5,063 bases of DNA from Thermoplasmata archaeon (GTDB lineage: Archaea > Thermoplasmatota > Thermoplasmata > Lutacidiplasmatales > UBA184): NCBI GenBank assembly GCA_021848165.1, contig JAJZMW010000150.1:1-5063 (forward strand), in the 5' to 3' direction. The notes under the pieces are model-generated. The model was not told the DNA's origin. It was given only the letters and a program-made list of their open reading frames with translations, and made no database searches. The translations under genes and the position numbers were made by a program. Below, piece by piece: positions 1 through 5,063 of the stretch. The stretch's first letter is position 1. The number at the start of each line of letters is the position of its first letter.

Positions 1-150
1 CACCGGAGTAGAGCCCCCCGGTTGGTCGCGCGATCGATGGCCCGGGAGATCGACCGCATCGGGATCGACCGCGTCAAGGGGGACCCGCGGGCCCTCCCCC
101 GTCTCCGGCGCGACGGCCTGGCGGTCGTCCGACGGATGCCACCGATCGCG
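1..150. other. Left-edge stretch downstream of etfA, no gene assigned
   Basis: This is the DNA beyond the etfA stop. No reading frame here shows a recognisable protein. One open frame on the minus strand starts at an ATG at 59-57 and runs off the left edge as MRSISRAIDRATNRGALLR. It could be the N-terminus of a following minus-strand gene, but 19 residues are too few to judge and I see no Shine-Dalgarno sequence or TATA-like box before it. The plus strand is also open here because stop codons are rare in DNA this rich in GC. The 10-mer GATCGACCGC occurs at 48-57 and again at 63-72. I see no U-rich terminator after etfA. Confidence 0.4.
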
Positions 151-1152
151 TCAGGTGGGGGGGAGGCCCCGGACGCGGCGCACCTCGCGGGTGAGCGCGG
201 GGACGATCGCGAGCGCGTCCCCCACGATCCCGTAATCCGCGACCTTGAAGATCGGGGCGCTCGCGTCGGAGTTGATCGCCACGATCGTGCGCGAGCTGAC
301 CATGCCGACCAAATGTTGGATCGCGCCCGAGATGCCGATCGCGACGTAGAGCTGCGGCGACACCGTCCGGCCGGTCTGGCCGACCTGGAAAGAGGGGGGA
401 CGCCAACCGGCGTCCGTCACCGCCCGGGACGCCCCGACCGCCGCCCCCAGCGAGGCGGCGAGCTGCTCGACGAGCGCAAAGTTCTCCGGGCTCCGGAGCC
501 CCCGACCGCCCGCGACGACGATCGTCGCCTCCGCGAGCGATGGCCCGGCGGCCGCCTCCGGTCGCGCGAGCCCCGTTCGTCGGGCCGCGACCTCCCCTCC
601 GGAGATCCCCTCGAGGGAGAGGTCGTGCCGGACCAGCGGCTTCGGATCGTCCGTCGCCGCCGCGAACGCGTGCGGGCGGAGCGCGATCACCGCCCGCGCG
701 CCGTCGAGGGCGCGGGTCTCGGTCGCGCGGCCGCCGAAGACCGGCCGCTTCGCCCGCAGCCCGCCATCGCTCGCGGTCGAGAGCTCGGTGACCCCCGTCA
801 CCGCGGCGGCGCTCCATCGCATCGCCAGTCGTCCCGCCAGATCGCGTCCTTGGCTCGTCCCTCCCAGAACGACCCACTTCGCTTCGCTCTTCCGCGCGGC
901 CTCCGTGGCCGCGACCGCGAGGATCCCGCTGGTCGGGGTGGCGAAGCGAGCGTCCTCGGCGACGTAGACGGCCGAGGCTCCGAGACGCGCGAACTCCTCG
1001 GCGGCGGCCGCCACGTCGGCCCCGACGACGACGCCCACGAACGATCCCCCGGGGCCGGCCATCGTGCGGGCGACGCCGGTCGCTTCGCGGGTCGCCGCGG
1101 CGAGGCCGCCATCCGCGTCTCGTTCGGCGACGACCAAGATCGGGGGGATCAT
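151..1152 (-). CDS. etfA: Electron transfer flavoprotein alpha subunit (EtfA)
   Basis: This is the FAD-binding alpha subunit of the EtfBA heterodimer, a soluble carrier that takes electrons from acyl-CoA dehydrogenases. The protein has 333 residues, normal for the family. Residues 1-190 or so form the less conserved N-terminal domain, starting with a beta strand (PPILVVAE). The C-terminal FAD domain (about 205-320) is textbook: GGRGL at 215-219, VGASR at 239-243, QVGQTG at 256-261, GISGAIQH at 273-280, VAIN at 291-294, and APIFKVADYGIVGD at 299-312. These cover the FAD-contacting Arg, Thr and His of the family (R243, T260, H280 here). The ATG start overlaps the etfB stop as ATGA, so translation is probably coupled. 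A GAGGAGG at 1172-1166 lies inside the end of etfB, 13 bases before the ATG, and may help re-initiation. The fold and partner are certain. Whether this ETF is of the ordinary or the bifurcating type is not settled by what I can see. Confidence 0.97.
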   Translation of the reverse strand: MIPPILVVAERDADGGLAAATREATGVARTMAGPGGSFVGVVVGADVAAAAEEFARLGASAVYVAEDARFATPTSGILAVAATEAARKSEAKWVVLGGTSQGRDLAGRLAMRWSAAAVTGVTELSTASDGGLRAKRPVFGGRATETRALDGARAVIALRPHAFAAATDDPKPLVRHDLSLEGISGGEVAARRTGLARPEAAAGPSLAEATIVVAGGRGLRSPENFALVEQLAASLGAAVGASRAVTDAGWRPPSFQVGQTGRTVSPQLYVAIGISGAIQHLVGMVSSRTIVAINSDASAPIFKVADYGIVGDALAIVPALTREVRRVRGLPPT

Positions 1153-1943
1153 GGGAAGACCTTCGCCTCCTCGCGGAGCGCCCGGACGAGCTGCTCCGCG
1201 GCGTCGTCCGGGGTCTTGAACTCGATCATCTTGGCGCCGGCCCGGGGGGGCGGCAGGGCGAACGCTTCGGGCCGATTGGTCGGCCGGGACTCGGCTCCGA
1301 GCGCGGCGGCCGTCTCCGTCCAGGCGACCTTCGCGATCGCGGCCTTGCGCGACTTCAGGATGTTCGGGAGCTTCGCGGTCCGCGGGTCGTTCCAGGCCTG
1401 TTGCAGGCCGATGACGCACGGGAGGGGGCACTCCCATCGCTCGGTCCCCGCCTCGGTGGCCCGGGCAAATCGGAGGCTCGCGCCATCGGGCCCCGCGCGC
1501 AGATCGAGGACGTGGCCGAAGCTCGGAACGCCGAGCCGCTCGGCGACCGCGGCCGGGACGAGCCCTTCCTCGTCGTCGCCCGCCTGCTTGCCGGCGAGGA
1601 TCAGGGACGCTCCGCCCGGAGCGATCGCGGTCGCCAGGGCCCGGGCGACGACCATCGGGTCCTCCGCCGCCTCGCTCGGCCCCTCGACCCACGTCGCCGC
1701 GTCGCACCCGAGCGCGATCGCGGCGCGCAGGATCTCTTCGCATCGGGCCGGGCCGAAGGAGACCGCGCGCACGGTCGAGCCGGGGGCCGACTCCTTGAGC
1801 AGGAGCGCCTGCTCGACGGCCGACTCGTCGTATCCGGCCAGGACGAACTTGACCCCGTCCAGATCGAGGCGGCGGCCGTCCGCGCTGACGCGGAGCCGGC
1901 TCTCCCCTTCCGGGACCGGTTTGAGGAGGACGAAGATCTCCAT
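1149..1943 (-). CDS. etfB: Electron transfer flavoprotein beta subunit (EtfB)
   Basis: This is the beta subunit of ETF, which pairs with EtfA and carries the nucleotide-binding site (AMP in ordinary ETFs) and the loop that docks onto the dehydrogenase. It has 264 residues, close to the usual 250-260. It starts with the characteristic strand MEIFVLLKPVP. Other family marks are the YDESAVEQALLLKE helix (38-51), AIALGCDAATWV (75-86, the usual ALAxGxD region), ILAGKQAGDDEEGLVPAAVAERLGVP (115-140, the signature GKQxxDD block), and PCVIGLQQAWNDPRTAKLPNILKSRKAAI (175-203), which holds the recognition loop with the conserved Leu (L192) and following Lys residues. The start is the ATG matching the family N-terminus, 14 bases after the acyl-CoA dehydrogenase stop. 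There is no strong Shine-Dalgarno sequence in that gap, only a weak GGAT. Gene order dehydrogenase-etfB-etfA indicates one transcript and a functional unit. Confidence 0.97.
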   Translation of the reverse strand: MEIFVLLKPVPEGESRLRVSADGRRLDLDGVKFVLAGYDESAVEQALLLKESAPGSTVRAVSFGPARCEEILRAAIALGCDAATWVEGPSEAAEDPMVVARALATAIAPGGASLILAGKQAGDDEEGLVPAAVAERLGVPSFGHVLDLRAGPDGASLRFARATEAGTERWECPLPCVIGLQQAWNDPRTAKLPNILKSRKAAIAKVAWTETAAALGAESRPTNRPEAFALPPPRAGAKMIEFKTPDDAAEQLVRALREEAKVFP

Positions 1944-1957
1944 CGCGCGCCGATCCG

Positions 1958-3106
1958 TCAGGCGTAGCGACGCAGAAGCTCGCGCGCCGTCACGATCCGC
2001 TGGATCTCGTTCGCCCCTTCGTAGATCTGGGTGAGCTTCGCATCGCGCAGGAGCTTCTCGACCGGGTACTCCTTCATGTAGCCGTACCCGCCGAAGATCT
2101 GGATCGCGTCGTCGGCGACGCGCAGCGCGCTGTCGGAGGCGACGCACTTCGCGATCGAGCTGTCGAGCGTCCCGCGCTCCCCCCGGTCGATCGTCCACGC
2201 GGCCTTCCACGTCAGGAGCCGGGCGGCGGAAACCATCTGGGCCATGTTCGCGAGCTTGATCTGGATCGCCTGATGCTCGCTGATCGGTTTGCCGAAGCTC
2301 TTGCGCTCGAGGCTGTAGCGGGCGGCGTGGTCGAGGGCCGCCTGCGCGATCCCCGTGGCGAGCGCCCCGATCGGCGTCCGCGTCTGGTCGAGGGTCCGCA
2401 TCGCGATCGAGAACCCTTCCCCTTCGCCACCGAGCCGCTGCGCCGCCGGGACGCGCACGTCCTCGAAGCGGATCGTCCCGGTCGAGCTCGCGCGATGGCC
2501 CATCTTGTCCTCGTCCTTCCCGCGCACGATCCCCGGGGCATCGCCCGGCACGACGAACGCGACGATCCCCTTCGCCCGGAGCGAAGGATCGGTGGTGGCG
2601 AAGACCGTGAAGAGCGACGCGTGGGGGCCGTTGGTGATGAAGCACTTCTCGCCGCGGAGGACGTAGTCGTCCCCGTCGCGCGTGGCGCGGGTCTGCAGCC
2701 CGGCGGCGTCGGAGCCGCCGCCCGGCTCCGTGAGACAGAACGAGGCGAGGTGGTACTCCGCGCAGAACGGGGCGAGCCAGCGCCGCTTCTGCTCGGGCGT
2801 CGCGCCGAGGAGGATCGGCTCGAGGGCCAGGCAGTTCGCGATGATCGAGGTCGTCATCCCGCCGCAGGCGTAGGCGAGCTCTTCGACGATCAGGCACTGA
2901 TCGAGCACGCTCAGTCCGCTGCCGCCGTACTCGCTCGGGACGTTGAGGTTCATCAGCCCGAGCTCCCACGCCTTGCGGTAGATCTCCTCGGGAAAGCGCC
3001 CCTCCTTGTCGCACGCGGCGGCGCGCGGGGCCATCTCGGTCCGAGCGAACTTCCGGGCGAGGTCCTGGAGGCTCTCCTGTTCCGGGGTCAGCGAGAAGTC
3101 GAGCAT
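1958..3106 (-). CDS. Acyl-CoA dehydrogenase, short/medium-chain type
   Basis: This FAD enzyme introduces the alpha,beta double bond of an acyl-CoA, in beta-oxidation or branched-chain amino acid breakdown, and hands the electrons to ETF. Its 382 residues match the family. The N-terminal helical domain (1-115) begins MLDFSLTPEQESLQDLARKF. The middle beta domain has the first signature CLTEPGGGSDAAG (124-136) and GEKCFITNG (152-160). The C-terminal helical domain has ERKSFGKPISEHQAIQIKLANM (267-288) and the second signature QIFGGYGYMKEYPVEKLLRD (336-355). IYEGANEIQR (361-370) supplies the catalytic base, Glu363, in the same place as in medium- and short-chain enzymes; isovaleryl- and long-chain enzymes have it elsewhere. 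By eye the protein resembles medium-chain acyl-CoA dehydrogenase along its length, but the chain length of the substrate cannot be fixed. It is the first gene of the operon with etfB and etfA, a strong sign that this ETF is its electron acceptor. The ATG is the only start that gives the family N-terminus. Confidence 0.96.
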   Translation of the reverse strand: MLDFSLTPEQESLQDLARKFARTEMAPRAAACDKEGRFPEEIYRKAWELGLMNLNVPSEYGGSGLSVLDQCLIVEELAYACGGMTTSIIANCLALEPILLGATPEQKRRWLAPFCAEYHLASFCLTEPGGGSDAAGLQTRATRDGDDYVLRGEKCFITNGPHASLFTVFATTDPSLRAKGIVAFVVPGDAPGIVRGKDEDKMGHRASSTGTIRFEDVRVPAAQRLGGEGEGFSIAMRTLDQTRTPIGALATGIAQAALDHAARYSLERKSFGKPISEHQAIQIKLANMAQMVSAARLLTWKAAWTIDRGERGTLDSSIAKCVASDSALRVADDAIQIFGGYGYMKEYPVEKLLRDAKLTQIYEGANEIQRIVTARELLRRYA

Positions 3107-3136
3107 GGAGCGCGACCGGGGCCGACCACCGAGGAG

Positions 3137-3149
3137 CGCTATATCACTC
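3137..3149 (-). promoter_or_regulatory. TATA-like box for the acyl-CoA dehydrogenase-etfBA operon
   Basis: On the minus strand this reads AGTGATATAGCGC, an A/T-rich island in very GC-rich DNA. Its centre (about 3142) lies 36 bases before the dehydrogenase ATG at 3106. With the usual archaeal spacing of about 26 bases, transcription would start near 3116, leaving a leader of roughly 9 bases. No Shine-Dalgarno sequence precedes the ATG (it reads CGCGCTCC), which suits a leaderless or near-leaderless mRNA. This is inferred from sequence and spacing alone. Confidence 0.45.
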
Positions 3150-3202
3150 TTGGGAAGAACGCCGGCCCTCCCCGGTCGCGGAGGGTCCCGGAACGGTCCG
3201 CG

Positions 3203-3212
3203 AGGTTAAGCC
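3203..3212 (+). promoter_or_regulatory. Possible weak promoter element upstream of larB
   Basis: AGGTTAAGCC contains the only TTAA in the divergent intergenic region. If it acts as a TATA-like element on the plus strand, the transcript would begin near 3233. That would leave a leader of about 48 bases before the GTG at 3281, or a leaderless mRNA starting at an in-frame GTG at 3233. The element is weak and the assignment is tentative. Confidence 0.2.
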
Positions 3213-3280
3213 GCGGAGGCCCTCGCTCGCCCGTGGCCGCCGCTCGACCAACCAGTGCTCGCGCCCGGCGCGGGTCCCGC

Positions 3281-3982
3281 GTGCGCGAGATACGGATCGG
3301 CTCGATCGCCCGTCTCGACCGCGGCCGCGGCGAGCGCCTCGGGATCCCCGAGCTCGTCCTCGCCGAGGGAAAGCGGATCGACCACCTGATCACGATCGTC
3401 CGCCATCTCGCCGCCGAGCGGCACGGGGCCCTGATCTCCCGCCCATCCCCCGGGCAACTCCGGCGGCTCCGCGACGAGGCGCGCCGGGGCCTGCCGCTCC
3501 GGTTCCTCGCGTCCGGGCGGCTCGTCCGCCTGGCGGGACCTCTCTCGACCCCCCGGCTCCTCCGGGCCCCGGTCGTCCTTCTCGCGGCCGGAACGAGCGA
3601 CGTGCCGGTCGCCGAAGAGTGCCGAGCGGTCCTCGCCGAGCTCGGCGCCCGGCCGGTGGTCGCCTACGACGTGGGGGTGGCCGGCCTCCACCGGCTCCTG
3701 CGGGTCCTCGCGAGGTTCGAGCGCCTCCGCCCCGCGGCGTACCTCGTCTTCGCCGGGCGGGAAGGGGCGCTCCCGACGGTGGTCGCGGGCCTGGTCGGCG
3801 CGCCCGTGCTCGGGATCCCCGTCTCGGTCGGCTACGGCCGAGGGGGGCGCGGGGAGGCGGCGCTCAACGCCATGCTGCAATCCTGCGCCCCGATCGCGGT
3901 CGTCAACATCGATGCGGCCGTGCCGGCCGCGCTCTGGGCGGCGCGGCTGCTCGGCCGCCTCGCTCCGGCCGCGGCGCGCTGA
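3281..3982 (+). CDS. larB: LarB, nickel-pincer cofactor carboxylase/hydrolase
   Basis: LarB carboxylates the pyridinium ring of nicotinic acid adenine dinucleotide and cleaves off AMP. This is the first step toward the nickel-pincer nucleotide used by lactate racemase (LarA) and relatives; LarC and LarE complete the pathway and are not in this window. From the GTG at 3281 the protein has 233 residues. Seen in order: IARLDRGRGERLGIPELVLAEGK (9-31), then the PurE-like domain with LLAAGTSDVPVAEE (100-113), VVAYDVGVAGLHRLL (126-140), REGALPTVVAGLVGAPVLGIPVSVGYG (160-185), and GEAALNAMLQSCAPIAVVNID (191-211). Cys202 matches the family cysteine that bonds transiently to the pyridine ring. Oddities: the N-terminus is short for the family, and the usual SCAPG...NIDNGxGAG end is altered (one residue missing after SCAP, AAVPAA after NID). 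An in-frame GTG at 3233 would give 249 residues, but codons 3233-3280 have far more A/T third positions than the gene body, so I prefer 3281. No Shine-Dalgarno sequence is seen. Confidence 0.93.
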   Translation: MREIRIGSIARLDRGRGERLGIPELVLAEGKRIDHLITIVRHLAAERHGALISRPSPGQLRRLRDEARRGLPLRFLASGRLVRLAGPLSTPRLLRAPVVLLAAGTSDVPVAEECRAVLAELGARPVVAYDVGVAGLHRLLRVLARFERLRPAAYLVFAGREGALPTVVAGLVGAPVLGIPVSVGYGRGGRGEAALNAMLQSCAPIAVVNIDAAVPAALWAARLLGRLAPAAAR

Positions 3983-4030
3983 GCGGGCCGGTCGAGGGGG
4001 CTCCGACGGGCCTTCCGACGCGGGGCAAGC

Positions 4031-4038
4031 CCTTTTGT
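4031..4038 (+). promoter_or_regulatory. T-rich promoter-like box before the coiled-coil gene
   Basis: CCTTTTGT is the only T-run in the 79 bases between larB and the next gene. Its T-run (4033-4036) lies 26-29 bases before the GTG at 4062, the distance expected between an archaeal TATA box and the transcription start. If used, the mRNA would begin at or next to the start codon, a leaderless transcript. A weak GGAG at 4046-4049 is the only alternative translation signal, 12 bases from the start. Confidence 0.35.
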
Positions 4039-4061
4039 GAACTTCGGAGCCTTGCTCGGGC

Positions 4062-4961
4062 GTGCCGAGTCGCGCATACCTCTCCGAGGAGGCGCAGCAG
4101 GAGGAGCGGGACGACCGCGACCGCCTCCGCGAGCTCGACGGGAAGATCCAACTCCTCCGCCAGCGTCGGCTCGCCCTCGTCGGGCGCGTCCGGGAGCTGA
4201 GCGGCGAGCAGAAGGATCTCTTCGACGCCCGCCAGCAGCCGCAGGAGAAGGTCGAGGCGCTGCACGAGGAGCATCGGGAGCTCGGGAACGCGTTCGCGCG
4301 AGCCCGATCGGAACGCGATCGCGCGCGCGTCCATCTGGACGAGGTCCTGGCGCGGGCCCGGGAGGTCCGCTCGGAGATCAACCCGACCGAGCGGGTGCGG
4401 CCCGACCGGGTCCGCAAGGAGATCGCCGACCTCGAGCTGCGGCAGCAGACGCACGCCCTCCCGGTGGACGAGGAGAACGTCCTCATCGCGCGGTTGCGGG
4501 AACGGACGAAGTTCCTCCACGAGATCGAGGCGCGGGAGTCGGTCCTCGCCGAGCACGAGGTCAAGCGCAAGGAGGCCGAGGCGGCGGTGCAAACGGCCCG
4601 CGAGGCGGTGCGCCGGCTCTCGGAGGAGATGGACCGTCTGCGGGCGGCCCGCGACGCGAAGATGGCGGAGATCCGCTCGACGTTGGTGATGGCCGGAGGG
4701 GTCGTCGCCCAGATCCGCGAGAAGGCCGGCGCCCGCCGCGAAGTGATGAAGAAGCTCGATGCGCTCGGCCGGGAGCTCGAGGGCCTCGAGGTCGAGGCCC
4801 GCAAGATCCTCTCCGCGTCGCGCCACCGGCAGGACGAGGCCCGGGCCGCGGCCCGGCGCTACGCCCCCCGCCGCGGGGCCCCCGGCCCGGCGGAGGGCCC
4901 GGCCCACGCGGACGCGAAGCTCGAGGAACTGCTCAAGCGGGGCAAGATCACCCTCGGCTGA
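4062..4961 (+). CDS. Archaeal coiled-coil protein, COG1340-like, function unknown
   Basis: This is a 299-residue, almost wholly helical protein, rich in Glu, Arg, Lys, Ala and Leu, with no signal peptide or membrane segment. It resembles the conserved archaeal coiled-coil family COG1340, whose function is not established. Two long helical arms (about 5-105 and 140-260) flank the diagnostic middle NPTERVRPDRVRKEIADLELRQQTHALPVDEENVLIARLRE (107-147), where family members carry a similar block (NPTE..., then LE..QQT..L...EE). This suggests an antiparallel hairpin with the turn in this block. A Pro/Gly/Ala-rich linker (about 268-283) leads to a short C-terminal tail, KLEELLKRGKITLG (286-299), the kind of Lys-Gly hook that ends family members. 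The GTG start is the only one possible near here: an in-frame TGA stands at 4038-4040. Some relatives are labelled phosphoserine phosphatase in databases; nothing in this sequence supports that. Roles such as scaffold or RNA/ribosome association are speculation. Confidence 0.85.
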   Translation: MPSRAYLSEEAQQEERDDRDRLRELDGKIQLLRQRRLALVGRVRELSGEQKDLFDARQQPQEKVEALHEEHRELGNAFARARSERDRARVHLDEVLARAREVRSEINPTERVRPDRVRKEIADLELRQQTHALPVDEENVLIARLRERTKFLHEIEARESVLAEHEVKRKEAEAAVQTAREAVRRLSEEMDRLRAARDAKMAEIRSTLVMAGGVVAQIREKAGARREVMKKLDALGRELEGLEVEARKILSASRHRQDEARAAARRYAPRRGAPGPAEGPAHADAKLEELLKRGKITLG

Positions 4962-5029
4962 CCGTCCCCCGCTTTCCGATCCCGCTCGCCCCGGAACGAT
5001 CCGCCCACCCTCGGGGGGGGCCCGCGGGC
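4962..5029. other. Short convergent intergenic spacer
   Basis: These 68 bases lie between the coiled-coil stop and the possible minus-strand gene end at the right edge. They hold a run of eight G (5013-5020) and the perfect palindrome GCCCGCGGGC at 5020-5029. There is no T-run on the plus strand of the kind used as an archaeal terminator; the nearest is CTTTCC. I assign no function. Confidence 0.4.
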
Positions 5030-5063
5030 TCAGTGCGGCGGGAAGATGTCGACGACCGTCACC
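5030..5063 (-). CDS. Possible 3' end of a minus-strand gene (partial)
   Basis: Read on the minus strand, the right edge gives V-T-V-V-D-I-F-P-P-H followed by a TGA stop at 5032-5030. The codons (GTG ACG GTC GTC GAC ATC TTC CCG CCG CAC) all end in G or C, and their second positions are richer in A/T, as in the real genes of this window. The alternating hydrophobic VTVVDIF looks like a terminal beta strand. Ten codons are too few to identify a family. If real, the gene converges on the coiled-coil gene with a spacer of 68 bases. Confidence 0.4.
   Translation of the reverse strand, partial: VTVVDIFPPH

Noticed and set aside
48..72. Direct repeat GATCGACCGC, two copies 15 bases apart
   Set aside because: Ten bases repeated once in GC-rich DNA with frequent GATC is easily chance; there is no third copy or regular spacing to suggest an array or operator.
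22..2034. Very long plus-strand open frame of 670 codons antisense to etfA and etfB
   Set aside because: It runs opposite two clearly real genes and its product is low-complexity Arg/Gly/Ala/Asp sequence. High GC at third positions of the true genes removes stops from the opposite strand, so it is a shadow.
2273..3280. Plus-strand open frame continuous with larB, extending it far upstream across the acyl-CoA dehydrogenase
   Set aside because: The part before 3281 is antisense to a well-conserved gene and has no LarB-like sequence. It is open only because of base composition.
3206..4804. Long minus-strand open frame opposite larB and the coiled-coil gene
   Set aside because: Its translation is Arg/Ser-rich shadow sequence, and both plus-strand genes have family motifs over the same bases.
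4062..4961. SMC/Rad50-type ATPase or phosphoserine phosphatase
   Set aside because: There is no Walker A or B motif and no DxDx phosphatase motif. The protein is coiled coil from end to end with the COG1340-like middle block.
5013..5029. G-run plus GCCCGCGGGC palindrome as a terminator hairpin
   Set aside because: The palindrome has no spare bases for a loop and no following T-run, and similar short GC palindromes (such as CCCGCGGG at 84-91) occur elsewhere by composition.

Overview
The window reads as ordinary chromosomal DNA from a very GC-rich archaeon. Codons end almost always in G or C, and genes are packed closely. Three things point to archaea rather than bacteria. There is a long coiled-coil protein of the archaeal COG1340 type. 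The LarB protein has the GYGxGGxGEAALxxMLQSC form that I associate with archaeal members. Start codons lack good Shine-Dalgarno sequences, but short A/T-rich boxes lie about 26 to 36 bases upstream of some of them, as expected for TBP/TFB promoters with leaderless or short-leader mRNAs. A high-GC member of Thermoplasmatota is my best guess. This is inference: no rRNA or marker gene is present. The proteins are not strongly acidic, which argues against Haloarchaea.

Layout. The minus strand from 3106 down to 151 holds a compact three-gene operon: an acyl-CoA dehydrogenase, then etfB after a 14-base gap, then etfA overlapping etfB by ATGA. Together they form a short electron-transfer unit. The dehydrogenase oxidises a fatty or branched acyl-CoA to the enoyl-CoA and reduces its FAD, and the EtfBA heterodimer accepts the electrons and passes them on, usually to ETF:quinone oxidoreductase. 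No such acceptor gene is in the window. A divergent intergenic region of about 174 bases (3107-3280) separates this operon from the plus-strand genes.

On the plus strand, larB (3281-3982) encodes the first enzyme of nickel-pincer nucleotide cofactor synthesis. After 79 bases comes the coiled-coil gene (4062-4961), which has its own T-rich promoter-like box. The right edge holds ten codons and a stop that could be the 3' end of a minus-strand gene running out of the window. The left edge (1-150) has no gene I can assign.

I see no mobile element, CRISPR array, tRNA or rRNA. The window is mostly well-understood metabolism. The points worth a second look are the uncharacterised coiled-coil protein, the divergent C-terminus and short N-terminus of LarB, the promoter spacing, and an apparent excess of CGATCG palindromes.
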